64,000 nucleotides of DNA, taken from the NCBI GenBank assembly GCA_949316235.1, contig OX438748.1:28700836-28764835 (forward strand), in the 5' to 3' direction. Every line of letters begins with the position of its first letter. Position 1 is the first letter of the stretch. Position numbers and translations under genes: made by a program. Source of the stretch: Oegoconia quadripuncta. Taxonomy: Eukaryota > Arthropoda > Insecta > Lepidoptera > Autostichidae. Shown piece after piece: positions 1 through 11,723 of the stretch. Below the pieces are notes generated by a model that did not search any database, was not told the DNA's origin, and worked only from the letters and a program-made list of their open reading frames with translations.

Positions 1-189
1 GACAGAACTACTGGGAATCCCTAGTACCATTTGTTCTGTTGATAGAACTAGTGAGACAAAAATTCCCATTAGTTTGGCCAACAGAACTGTCCAACAGAAC
101 TACTGGGAACATAAGTGAGGGATCACGTGATTATGCTATAAAGCGAATTTGATTGATTGTTTATTGGAATAACTCCATTATTTATCCAG

Positions 190-3100
190 GTATGTTATGG
201 CCAAGCGCAGTGGTGGAGCCAGAGCTCCAAAGCCGCATGTACCCGTGGAGCGAGCATTTGCTTTGGTTGCTCTCTGAGACTGGCTACTTACACATGCAGG
301 CCACAAAACCGGACACGATTGGTAAGAACTATCCCTCACAAACTAAATGGTGTATTACGCTGGCAACACCTACCACTAGAGTTAGTGGTAGGGGAAGACC
401 GCGAACATACCATGATCAAATCGGAGACGTCAAGAAAGGCCAAGTCAAGAGTACCCTTAACCGATTAGCGTGTATGAAAAACTTTATGAGTCAATGAAAC
501 CAAAAAGTTTTGTCAGGATCGTTGCAAGTGGATGATGCTCCGGGAAACAGGCGTGATTTTATGTATGTATGTATGTATTCATATTTAATTTTACCTCTGG
601 CTTCCCAAACTAGGGTATCCTCAGGAGCCAGTAACAGAAATCTTAGTTTTAGAATTATTTATTTTGTAGTATTCTGTAATAATCATATTAAAAAGTAGTT
701 AAAAGCAGGTTAAAATTGCAGTAATATTCTTCTTTACGAAATTCTAAGTGTCATTTCGATCACTAGACTTTTTTTTAATAACCGAATAATTGTCTAAATA
801 CGTCCTCACGTTTCCATTCTGCATATCATAGTATGATATGCTGATAAGAAGGCTGTTAGTATGATAATCATACCAACAGCCTTACTTCACCAATGTTTGA
901 CATAACCTCGTCAACCTTGCTAATGAGAACTAGCACGAAGCTTGTGGTGTGAAACCGAGAAACCGATGGGATTTCAGTAGACTCGTGTTCACAGAAGTTC
1001 AGGGAGCCGATTCTCAGTTCATGCGAGATATCTCTAATTCGAGATAATGTCTAATCGTGGAATGTCGATTAAAAATGTCACAAAAATGTCTATGATACGA
1101 AAGAAACGTATTCTCGCGGTCGCTAGATAAAATGTCACGAACTATTGGGATGTCGATCTAAGTTACGTTCCGTTTTATCGAATGTGTTTAGTCGTAATCG
1201 AGATCAACGAATCCAGCCTTATAATAGGTTCTGAAATATAAGACTTAACCGACTTCATTTCAGAGTATAAATAAACTACAAGGTATTGCTTTATTATTGA
1301 AATCTAACGAAAAAGATTCCACAGAATGACTGGTTTGTTAAACAAATCCGCGTAAAACGTAACTCAAGCAAGTGTCAATCTGACATAACCAAGTCCTTCG
1401 ACAATCGGAATTTTTTTTTTAAAGCATATCCCGCATTTCATATGGGTCTTGGCGCCATAGGCGTTGTCTACGAGGAAACTCTGCCAAGATTCGAGCTTCT
1501 TCTACGACATCACCAATAAATGAAGATATAAAATTGTCAACTCCTATTACTTCGTCACCTAACATTGTGGATTTTGTCGATTTAAGAGCTAAATAAATGG
1601 CACTTAGACGATATATCACACAAAAACACAAACTCTTTTCCAATACCAAACTGGCAGAAAGAAATGTCAATACGATACCTACGATTTGACGATTTGAGAT
1701 CCAATGTCGACTGATATTTACCACTCGTTGTAAGTCGAGCGCTGGGAATAGACAATTCTCTAACGTGACATTTTGAGAATACGAAAATTCTGTTTCATTC
1801 GACATTCGCCATTTTATTTCGAGATATGTCGAATACGACATAATGTCTATTGCGCGAGAATCGCCCCCCGATTATCGCGTATTCGACATTTCACTGTTGT
1901 TCGAGATTAGCATGTTTATCTCTTCATACTTATATGCGAGCGCAAAAGTAACAAACCAATAGATGTCTGTCGACAGTAAAATATCGAAACGTGTGAGAAT
2001 CATTGCCCAAGAGCCTAATTCTCGTGCTCTCGACATTTCACTATCGATAGACATTGGTATGTCTATCTCTTTCACTCTTATAAGGGTGTGCAAAGCAGAC
2101 CTATCGACAGCGAAATGTCGAATACGCGACAATCGGATCCCTGGAACAAAGCAATATGATAAGACCTGTCTCTATAATAATTTACCAAAGGATATAAAGG
2201 ACGACTATTTAGGACAAACTTATATAAATGGCTTTTAAGGTCAATGTATTTTATAGCGTCAAAGAATATTTAGAATTAAATTAGATATTTGTTGAACAAT
2301 AATTTTAAGTACTTACCTGAAGTAATAATTGCATACCATTGTGATTATGGGAAAACGTGAATGTTCTATCTCCCTTGTCAGCATTGTATACCATGTTTTG
2401 ACCCAATAAAAATTCTGATTCTAGATTTACTGCGACATGGCGCGATGTTGCTGACCACTCATGTCCCATGACATTTGTCCCCTAGTGAATACGCGGCTTA
2501 ATGTTAATGAATCTTTATTTCCGTTTATACTCAATTATGGTCATAAAATGTTTTGTTTTTAGGCGTCGCTCTAACCGACTCGCCCACCGGCTTAGCAGCT
2601 TACATCCTAGATAAATTCTCCTCTTTTACGAACCGCGAGAACACACGAGCTAGGGACGGCAATCTGCTAGTCAAGTACTCGCTAACACACTTACTGGACA
2701 ATATAATGGTGTATTGGAGCACCAGTTCTATAACCACGTCGATGAGATTGTATGCTGAAGCAGTGTCGAACAATAACATCGCTAAGCAGTTGGATCAGTA
2801 AGTCTCGTCTCCATTAAAACAGAGTAAGCTTAGGTAAATAATATACTGGTGAGTTTTTTACCGTAAGAAAAAAATAGGGCATATTAGGTAAGTGAAATAG
2901 AAGGTATGGGCATGGGTAGTTTATTTATTATTTTTCTAAATCATCGAAAAAATCTTTAATTGTTACATTGACGGTCACGTATGTAGTCTATTCCACATGA
3001 TTACATCATTAAATTAAATAAATAAAGAAAACTTGGAGAAACGATGAGTTTCAAATAAATTTCGCATGATACAAACCCTACGAATGCCGCCAGTCGCATA

Positions 3101-4217
3101 TCGCAGACAAGCCGGCGCGTACGTTTTTGAACTACCTATGCCAATAACTTCTATTTCACTTACCTAATATGCCCCATTTTTTTCCTTACGGTAAAAAATC
3201 TCATCCGGTATAATACCAACATAAATAGGTAAGAATAACATAGTTCTTTAGATAGTAGAAATAAATCAGACCGAAACTCCCCATCATCATCTATTTAAGA
3301 GTCCTGCTCTTGTCGGTGGACTTTTCCATATCTCTCTGCTCACCAACTTCCTCTTGACCTCCTGATACTACACGACGTTCAACTTCTCTTGTATCTGCTG
3401 CATGTAGCTTACTCTCGGTCTTCCTTTTTTTCTTTTCCCCTCTATTCTATTCGGAAACTCCCCCCCTAAAATACAAGCCTGCGATCCATCCGTAACTAAC
3501 CGTACTCCTCGAGGAGTATAATCTCATGATTAGATGGTCCCATTAATAAGAAGGATCCAAGTTTTTTAGATTCCATTTACATATATGAAAGAGTTGAAAG
3601 CCAAAAACACGTAGTTAGTAGTATTGTGTCCTCCCTTAGACTAACGACACATCAACCCCTGTGTTTGAGAAGTTAAACGATCTTTGGAAGGTTACAGTGG
3701 CGTCAAGTGTGATAGTGATCAGAAGCACTTTTAACTCGGGTACACCGTTCCTCGCTTGTCTTTGCTTTTGTCAATCATGATTTCACAGTCGCGCAGTCGA
3801 CGCTTTATTATTAATACCTCGATGTATTATATTATCTAGTAGATAATGCTACATTGTACACTGATTGTTCAGTTCTGACCAAAACTACTCCTGGGGGTAG
3901 GTATCCTTACAGGTCAGTGTCGACTCCGCATGACTCCATGTCACAACACGGACTGCTTAATGCTGCTCATCTACAATAATATATTTACTCGTATATGCAG
4001 AAACCCCACGGCAGTGCCGACATGGGGTATAAAGTTCAAGCACGAGATGATGTTCCAGCCCGACTGTTTCCTCAAACTCAAGTATAAGAACTACCTGCAC
4101 AGCACGGTAGTTGAGGACGGGGGTCATTTTGCCGCGTTCGAGAACCCCGACATAATGGCGAACGATATGTTCCACGCTGTGGCGACATTCCGGGAGTTCC
4201 ACGCCAGGGGAGGGTAA
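190..4217 (+). CDS. JHEH: Juvenile hormone epoxide hydrolase, C-terminal part (3 exons, 5' cut by window)
   Basis: Exons 190-321, 2563-2797 and 4001-4217 join in phase (G|GC, CA|A) and end at TAA 4215-4217, giving about 194 residues of a family protein of roughly 460. The enzyme hydrates the epoxide of juvenile hormone in the microsomal membrane, so it inactivates the hormone. Family hallmarks are visible: the block ATKPDTIG-VALTDSP across the first junction, the oxyanion-type Tyr in IMVYW, the charge-relay acid in GIKFKHE and the catalytic His in EDGGHFAAFE. The Asp nucleophile and the N-terminal membrane anchor lie upstream of the window. Exon 190 begins after a TTTATCCAG acceptor, and the last exon ends in ARGG. 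The introns hold repeats, including a long-TIR MITE in the second. General xenobiotic microsomal epoxide hydrolase is the alternative; insect relatives are usually named JHEH. Family assignment is sure, substrate is inferred. Confidence 0.9.
370..560 (+). repeat. Remnant of an interspersed repeat with coding ancestry
   Basis: The frame encodes GRGRPRT...HDQIGDVKKGQVKSTLNRLACMK, and the DNA ends in a (TATG)n run at 561-576. A second diverged copy is at 63815-63995, where the same peptide (GDVLKK..VKSTLN..ACM) is split by a frameshift. I take this as the decayed 3' coding end of a transposable element. The family is not identified. Confidence 0.5.
1866..2142. repeat. Short inverted-repeat element (MITE-like)
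   Basis: About 30 nt at 1867-1897 (core CGCGTATTCGACATTTC) return inverted at 2110-2140, enclosing roughly 210 bp that also carries CGATAGACAT and GTCGACAG inverted words. The size and terminal inversion fit a non-autonomous DNA transposon. Target-site duplications are not clear. Confidence 0.45.
2845..3210. mobile_element. Long-TIR MITE, copy 1 (family with TTTTTTACCGTAAG ends)
   Basis: The left end reads TACTGGTGAGTTTTTTACCGTAAG and continues with ATAGGGCATATTAGGTAAGTG. The right end is its inverted complement (about 75 bp of TIR). TA flanks both ends. There is no internal coding capacity. It sits in the JHEH intron between exons 2563-2797 and 4001-4217. Related copies are at 29712-30288 and 31739-32109. 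Confidence 0.75.
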
Positions 4218-4885
4218 GAGAAAAATTTTAAACAATTTAATTTTTAAGTGAGCAGATGGTAGACTTGCTTCTTTCACTTGGCCATGCCATGACGGATGAC
4301 ACAAAGAAAATTTGTGGTCAGATAAACATACAACTTGTTTTGGGGCAATACAAATTGAAAACAGGTGTCGACCTTATGGCCCACCCTCCAATAACTTCAT
4401 TGGAAAGCTCTTTTGAAGTTTAATTGTTACTTTAATTGGTACCTTCATAAAGATTACTATAATTTACTTACATGATAACTAATTGTTCTTTTCTCTCTAT
4501 TTGTCTTCCGATAAACTGCTCCCTGCACCAATTGCGATTATTGGATAACTCTTTTGATACCAGCTTATACATTTCAAATGAAAATAAAAATCCTTTTATG
4601 TAATATTTTGGATTAAAGCAAAGTGATGATTAAAGCTGACGCAAATGTCACTTCTTTCAAGACGTCGAATATCAAAACAAGACTTTCATTACGTTTTGAC
4701 ACTGCGATCTTATGCGACATTCTAATGTAGATCCGTTGTGGTAGTGATTAAACTGCTTGGTGTTATAGCAACTCGACAAACAGGTCCCGGCTACAACACT
4801 AAAAACAGTAAAACACAAAACGAATCTTCCACAAATGGCGTTGTTTACATATTCGGTCAAATAATTCTGTACAATTTCCTTTCAG

Positions 4886-5402
4886 CAAGCCTGAAGAAAA
4901 ACTTACAACGAATCACGAAACAGCAACAACGATATACGATTTCACAGTAAAAGATATCAACGGCATAGAAGTTAAACTCGACAAATATAAAGGACACGTA
5001 ACTATTATTGTGAACGTTGCTTCCCAATGTGGACTCACAGACACGAACTACAAACAATTGAATGAACTGTATGAAAAATATGGGACTACAAGAGGCCTAA
5101 GGATTCTAGCTTTCCCATGCAATCAATTCGGCGGGCAAGAGCCAGGTTCTCTACGAGACATTCTAAACTTCTCTAAAAATAGGGATGTGAGGTTCGACTT
5201 ATTCGAGAAGATCGAGGTGAACGGTGACAATGCTCATCCTTTATGGAAATTCCTCAAGCGTGTTCAAGGTGGCACTATGGGAGATTTTATTAAATGGAAC
5301 TTTTCCAAGTTTATCGTTGATAAGAATGGGGTACCGGTTGAGAGGTTGGCCCCGACTGTGAACCCGTTGGATTTAGAGCCTTATTTGGCTAAATACTGGT
5401 GA
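4886..5402 (+). CDS. Glutathione peroxidase (Cys type), terminal exon
   Basis: The exon starts after the acceptor TTCCTTTCAG (4885) and is open to TGA 5400-5402, coding about 171 residues, nearly the whole catalytic domain. Such enzymes reduce hydrogen and phospholipid hydroperoxides. Hallmarks are NVASQCGLTD with the peroxidatic Cys (not selenocysteine), FPCNQFGGQEPG with the catalytic Gln, and KWNFSKF with the catalytic Trp and Asn. The segment after QEPG (GSLRDILNFSKNRDV) has no Cys where thioredoxin-dependent insect GPx such as the Drosophila enzyme usually has a resolving Cys; only the Cys of FPCNQF remains besides the active one. The first exon is not certain. A phase-compatible candidate is ATG 4712 to a weak donor at 4741. 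The gene lies 0.67 kb downstream of JHEH on the same strand. Family assignment is sure, the start is unresolved. Confidence 0.9.
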
Positions 5403-5407
5403 ATAAA
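5402..5407 (+). promoter_or_regulatory. Poly(A) signal overlapping the GPx stop codon
   Basis: AATAAA shares its first A with the TGA stop. A further ATAAATAAAA cluster lies near 5594. If the first signal were used, the 3' UTR would be only a few tens of bases. Confidence 0.4.
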
Positions 5408-5508
5408 ATAAAAGTCGCGGGTGCTTTTCCTTCCAACCAAACTAAGAAAAACATGTCTTCGCGTACAGGGATAATTTAAACTTTAAAAAACAACAGACTT
5501 TAATAAGG

Positions 5509-5576
5509 TTCTGTTGTCTATCTCGTTCGGTTGTCTATCTCGTTCTGTTGTCTATCTCATTCTGTTGTGTATCATC
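5509..5576. repeat. 17-bp minisatellite, 4 copies
   Basis: The unit TTCTGTTGTCTATCTCG repeats four times with single changes (TTCGG in copy 2, final A in copy 3, diverged copy 4). Confidence 0.8.
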
Positions 5577-5984
5577 ATATTTTCACCAATTTATAAATAA
5601 AAAAGAATTATCGAACAGAGATATAGCAGAACATACGTAAAAAAAATTACAAAGAAACAAAAATATTACGACGTATTTACAGAACACTTACTAAAATCCT
5701 TAACTTTAAACTATTAAGTCCAAATACTCAAACGCGTGTTAACTTTAAGAGCCTTTAAACATCATACCAGTCAACGATATGAAAAAGCCACAGCATGATA
5801 TTAAATATATATATATCAAACAAATCGGAACGACAGTCGTTCGTTACAAGAAACATTCCGAGAATCTTACTTTCATAAATTTCTCCTTGCGTCTTGTTAT
5901 AAGACACTTCATGACGTTTGGATTTTAATCCGTGAAGCGAAAATCCAACGTACCTATAATGACATATGCCTCCGGAGTGTTGGG

Positions 5985-6178
5985 CCAATTGTCAGAATTT
6001 CCAGGTGTCAAAATGTCGAAAGTATTGTCCAATTGTTAAAATGCCCAGTTACCATTATATCCAGTATCCAAAACAACAAATTATTAAAAAGTCTAATTGT
6101 CATAACATCCAGTTATCAAAACACCCAATTGCTACAACGTCTAGTAGCCATAATGTCCAATTACTAAAGCACCCATTT
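5985..6178. repeat. Degenerate 16-bp tandem repeat, about 12 units
   Basis: Units of about 16 bp such as AGTTATCAAAACACCC, AATTGCTACAACGTCT and AGTAGCCATAATGTCC follow one another with heavy divergence. This looks like an old minisatellite. Confidence 0.65.
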
Positions 6179-9067
6179 TTAGGCATATTTCTATTGTGAA
6201 AAAATAAATAAACATCGGCGGTCACAGGCTAGGGCCTAGGTTCAAAGTAAGTTTCTCCTTACTGCGCTCCGCGATATAACATTAATCTCGATTCGTTCAT
6301 TATGTTTTGTAACAACATGATAATAACTGTAATATCAATACTTATCAAAGTAAATAATCATGTACATAGTCCAATTAACAAAAAAAAACAGCAATAATGA
6401 ACATTAAAAGACTGGGTATCTATTATGAACTCCACTAAACTTTGTTGTAAGTCAATTATTACGATAATTATGTTATTTTAAGTATACGTACAATAAGTAC
6501 ATATTACTTAAGGGATATTTTTTATAAAGACAATGTTGCATATCTTGTTATAAATAAAGTTAAGAATAATAATCAATGTTGTGAAATTTTTGATAATACT
6601 TAAAATTGTTAGAAGATGATGAACGAAAAGGGCGTGAATGATAAGGTAACGGCTGACAGAGGAAAATGGAAGAAAAAGAAGTTACTGGGTAAATTGGGAC
6701 CAGGACAACATGATGATGATGATTGTTAAAAGATACCTTTTATTTCGTTGTTCATATAAACTAGACCGCTGTGAACCTTTCCTCACAAATTAAAGTAATA
6801 AGTTTTATTACTGTCCGTACCCTTTTCACTCATTGGTTCCATTCGCGGATAAATAATATATATCTGTATCTGCGATATCGTCCGACTATACGATGTGAAA
6901 CAAACCTTTAGAGCCCTACATGATACATTATTTTTTCTCAGGAAGTCACGAACGTTTTTTGATAATTTATCATTTAGATTATAGAAAAACATTAATTATT
7001 TCCTGAGAAAACTTAATTTGCATTATGCCAGGCTGAAAAGGTTTATCTGTTCCAGACTACAAGGATTACCTATTGACGGGTCGAAGAAGGACATGATGTT
7101 TCTTTTTCCTTGAAAAAGTCACTCGGGCGGAAGCTAGCGTAAACCACAGACTTATAAATACTAGCAGACCAAACATTAATTGACTTTATTCAATTCTTTG
7201 GTTTTTGGCAACTCTTCGAATTTTGCCAGTGTCAAGTGACTCATGAGGGTGACACAGAATATTATAATGTTTACCCAAAAGAGTGCCGTGGTGTTACTGC
7301 CAGCCAAGCAGTCAAGGGCGGGAAATATACATCACACGTTACGCCAGACTTTTCCTGAACTCAGCCGTTCTCGAGCTATTATCCCACGTGCTTGCATGCG
7401 GGAGCAAAAAGAAAAAATGGACGACGAATTCTTATTGCATTTATTTATTGCAAAAAAATATTGAAAACTATAAATATTTGCTTGTGTTGAGCGACAGAAG
7501 AAAAATCGTAAACGCCTCGGCGCTGTTTCAGACTCGGACGTCGGATCAGACTATCGGATCGGACGTGTATTGCAAAAAAAAATGGCTCTAACGCCTTCCG
7601 ATAGTCGGATGAGATAAAATCTGACGTAAACTCCCATCTTAAAACAGAAGACTGAATATACTTATGCAAAAAGCGATGCGCACGTAGCTTATGTCATTTA
7701 CGAGATTTTTTATATATAAATACTGCTTCTTTCCAAACAAAATACTCGTGAGCCATTAGATGTGGTATTAACACATTCGCTGCCAATTTGAGAACATCAT
7801 AAAAATGGTTGTTTAAATTCGTAATATTTAGAACCCATTTCTTAACATCTCATACGTCAGTCTAAAAGGGACTAATATTTTTGACTTGGTCCTTGGTCTG
7901 CGACTAATTATACGTCTGTGGTGTAAACATAAATTAAGAGGCCAGAAAATAGCCTAATACCTTTGCCTGTTTTAACACCAACATGTTCCAGACCGACGCC
8001 AACTCTAGAGCCACTACTACAATCAAACTGAAATCGCAATCAACACTTTGTTTTAATAATAGAAAGGACAAAGGAACCTCCTACCAGTGATCCCACATTC
8101 ACACAGTTTGTCTCCCAAGTCTGAGTTTCGACAGATCTTGCAGGGTATTCTTAGAACTGTTCTCACTCCATTGCAGCTCTGGCATTGCGGATATCATCTG
8201 CATTAATAATAAAGGAATTGATTGATAGAATCTACAACACTTGCACCTCTTGGTCAGGACCGCTAGCCAGCATTCAAAAACATTAGAAGAAATGAGACTA
8301 TTAAATTTTAAATAACTCTAACCGACTGCAATGTGTTGTGTTGCAATCACAGACCAATAAACACTTATTAGTCTGTGGTTTCAATTGACAATGTGACGAA
8401 TTAACGATGACGGTTGCAATCGAAATCAAGTCATTTTGAAGCACTCGTGGTGCATTCGCTATTCGTTTTAGATTAGCGAAGGCAATCTCTGGTACGGTCA
8501 GTTCTTGGATAGGTCCTTTGACTTTTGACTAGTCACTAGTGGCATTTTAATACGAGTGTTCCAGTGCTTCGCAGGGCACGTTAAATAGTCGCTTCTACTT
8601 GTTTTCAATTGAAAGCGGTCGTTAAAGTGAGTGGCCCACAAAGGCGGCTTAAAAACACTGACTATCAGGTGGCCACTAGTCGCACACTGATCCGCACTAG
8701 ATCCGTGTGGTGGGTTATGTATGACCCAAACCCTCCCCAGTGAAAGGAGGCTGTGCCCCAGCAGTATGGATTGTAACAGTAGGGAAACAAGATTTAATAG
8801 AACTAGACCTAATTCTCAGAAACCCTCACATGCCTGTATAACCAGTATCCCGCTGGTGTAGTATCTTTTGCTTGACCGAGAACAGAAAACACAAAAGTAC
8901 TGACTTTTGGGACGGATCATTAAATCGGCGGCGAAATAGAGCTCTCAAAATTCAGCAACCTGATGGAGAGCAACAGTCTCCACTTTCCTGTGGCATATCG
9001 ATTCAGTCAGCGTTGCTACTCTACTAAAAAAGAATACATTACCCTACACTTGAAAATAGTAACTTTT

Positions 9068-9215
9068 TGAAGCTACCAGACCCCGTAGCATTACATCATT
9101 TGTCGAGCGCGACATAGGAGTGAGAATGGGATAGTTATATATTTCGTCCAAGCAAATGAGCAGGACAAATATTATCTCGCGCGATGTAAATGTTTATCGC
9201 GCCAGTCACGGCTGG
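9068..9215. repeat. Dispersed repeat, partner at 45650-45775
   Basis: The word order GTAGCATTACATC, TTTGTCG, GCGCGACATA, TTTCGTCCAAG, TGAGCAGGACAAAT, CTCGCGCGAT is repeated in reverse complement at 45650-45775. The function and family are unknown. It is non-coding. Confidence 0.6.
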
Positions 9216-10864
9216 TGTAAGGAATTTAATCGTCCTTAATAAATTCAAAGGTTGCTCTACCCACTTATACAAATCAAAGAAACTTGACCGTCGCTTTACT
9301 TCCGAATCTTCAGGACGATGTATACTCATCGTCATATAGATCCATTACTACGCATCTGTAATTGAGTTGAATCTTATCTTCGAAAGTTTCCGATGCGAAG
9401 GGCCTTTTCTCTAAGTCAGGCAAATACGCTTACAGTCCCATTCAAGTTTTCACCTTGTATTTACTAAACATATTTATGTGCGTTTGATCTTCAAAAATGG
9501 CATCTTGGGACAAATCTTTGGTACGTTTGCATTGAAGAAAATTACTCCTCTCTTCGCTAATGACTAAAAATTTAGTCTAAGCGCTCTATAACTACTTACT
9601 CATTACTTTCATTTATATCCACTCCAATAAGTAGCTACGATATTTTATCTAGTATTATATTCTAAACATTACTAAATTACCAAAAGAAATAACTAAATAA
9701 TATAGATAATTAAATAATACAAAATACATTTATATGTGTATTTGATTTTATTAAAAACAGTGAATACTTATCATAGATTCGTACAAATTCCCTCACCAAG
9801 TAATATTCAAAATAAATTGCACAGCACAGTAAATGCTATACAATTTTATGTATATATTTTTTTATTATGGATATCCTAATATAAGTTATAGCATAATTTG
9901 TAAAATAAATATGGAAATATTGAAGCTTGTTCAACTATCTAAACATATTGTCTGAATACATATAATAATAATAATAAATTTCATTAAAAATATCTATTTT
10001 GAGATAGATAATTTTACAAATACTAAGGAAGGATCTACAATTTACTTCAAATATTACTCTAATACATACGAAGTAGCAGTATCTGGTAAAAAGATTTATA
10101 CTTTTTATTAATAAAAGTTTAAACAATTACCGAATACTCGCTACTGAACGAACAGTCACAGTATAGGTAAGGAACAAAGACAAATAAATTTCATTCGTAG
10201 TCTGTACAGTCGAACAGTTTAATTTTGAAGCCATCCAAATTATGCTTAGTATTATGGGATTCATATAATAATCACCAAGTGACGTTCCAAATAGAGCCGT
10301 GTTCAACCACAAGGTGGGCGGGTGATTTTAAAGGTCGCATCCAACCGGTCTCTCTGGAGTCTATGGGTGTGGCCCTATATACAGCAGCAATCAAAGATTT
10401 AGTTAATTCAGTAGATATGGTGTTATTTGGATGGGCCAGATATTCAAGTGATCGACTGAACAGTCAACCAGAGACTAATGCTAGTGCGACGTAGTAATGG
10501 ACTGACAAACATTTTTGAATAGGTTTCCAGTAGATAGTATAAATCATAAGCATACGTTCGTCACATCTACAGAGCAAATACAAAGACGAGACGGCCTAAA
10601 CACGAGGGGATCAAAAATACTTTGTATAATTTTTATTTTTGAATATTATAGAATCAACAGCATCATTATAAAAACTAATACACAAAATCTATAAGCCCAA
10701 GTTATGCGAATTACAGATTCTCATATTTTTTTTCAATTCATATAAAATAAGGTGGAAAGTCACTATTACATAATAATCATTAAACTATAGGTAAAATTGA
10801 AGACGATGTCAAACTCTGTCGGAAATATTTCTCCATTTTGCAGATAGAAAGTTTTTATAACGAA

Positions 10865-11050
10865 CTATCTTTTCGTCCGCGGGCTTCGCCTGCGTGGAAT
10901 AAATTTATCGCGGATATGCTTAATTTGTTTATCCCACGGGAACTACTCACTTTATCAGGATAAACAAGCATATATTCTACCTATATACCAAATTTCATCC
11001 AAATCCGTTTCGCCGTGATTGAGCAACAAACAAACGTCCAAACTTTCGCA
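10865..11050 (+). repeat. Interspersed repeat ending CGCCGTGATTGAGCAACAAAC
   Basis: The block runs from CCGCGGGCTTCGCCTGCGTGG through CAAATTTCATCCAAATCCGT to an AACTTTCGCATTTATAATA tail. Inverted copies are at 23310-23560 and partly at 52075-52245. This ending is a familiar pattern of lepidopteran retroposon tails; the exact family is not assigned. Confidence 0.6.
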
Positions 11051-11723
11051 TTTATAATAATAGTTTGATATGGACATTTATACCTGATGGAAAGTTTGGA
11101 AGTAGGTAATTTTATCTGAAATGTATTTGTTAATTACATAAACTGTCCACAAACATGTCAAATAAGGCTCAGATTAATTACAATCAACGACGGTTCCTTG
11201 TCAACTGCAAGTTTGATGTTGTGTGTGTGTGTTAAGTAAGATGCATGAAATCACAGAACCGTGTCGGCCGAACGCATGCAGTTGGCGGTCTCGCTATGCA
11301 GTAATACATACAATACCTTAAAACATGCTGTTGACAAGAATCATCGCCGGTTACACTATAAAGTGAGCCTTGAAGGTATATCAGTTTGTTTGAACTTTAG
11401 CGTCCCAATTTCGTGTGCCGTTTATCATAGTTTGATATCATTTTAAAGTTTAATTTTTTAATATCTCTTATAATAACGATATTATCGCTTATAACTTAAT
11501 ATTTTTACCCTGTATGTTTAAATGCTGTTATGATTTTGAAAATAGTTAAATAAAAGTAATTCTTGTGAATAATTAATATCTAAAATTATACTAAAATCTT
11601 CATGAAACCTTACACAAAATGCTATTGTCAGTCCATCAAGCGCGCATCTGGGGATGTTATCATTCATTACCTACACAGAGCTGTCTACATCAGACTGTAT
11701 CATCTGATCGCGAACCAAACTAC

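Larger units (their letters stand above)
322..2562 (+). other. JHEH intron: repeat remnants, no gene seen
   Basis: The intron runs from donor GTAAGAAC (322) to acceptor TTTTTAG (2562). It holds a transposon-like coding remnant (about 370-560), an imperfect hairpin at 849-883 (17-nt arms, one G/A difference), stretches rich in ATGTCGA-type words (about 1040-1160 and 1740-2140) and an inverted-repeat element at 1866-2142. Open frames at 1419-1841 and 1872-2238 overlap on both strands within these repeats and match no family that I recognise. Confidence 0.6.
5408..11723. other. Intergenic stretch GPx to PSMA5: repeats, no gene supported
   Basis: Besides the listed minisatellites (5509-5576, 5988-6178) and repeats (9068-9215, 10865-11050) I see decayed repeat-like segments (7490-7630 with CGGAC/CGGAT words; 10300-10400) and AT-rich sequence. 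Short open frames here (6783, 7243, 7283, 10225, 11261) have no recognisable domains, splice partners or conserved motifs. Confidence 0.5.

Noticed and set aside
157..468. 103-codon frame overlapping the first JHEH exon
   Set aside because: It is an out-of-frame shadow; the other frame carries the conserved JHEH peptide between good splice sites.
4712..4740. Possible first coding exon of GPx (ATG, phase-compatible with 4886)
   Set aside because: The donor (GTG|GTAGTG) is weak and the nine residues do not resemble a leader or known GPx N-terminus. Kept only as a candidate.
10225..10494. 89-codon open frame
   Set aside because: It overlaps words of a common interspersed repeat (GGTGATTTTAAAGG, CCGGTCTCTCTGGAGT), with no domain or splice partner.
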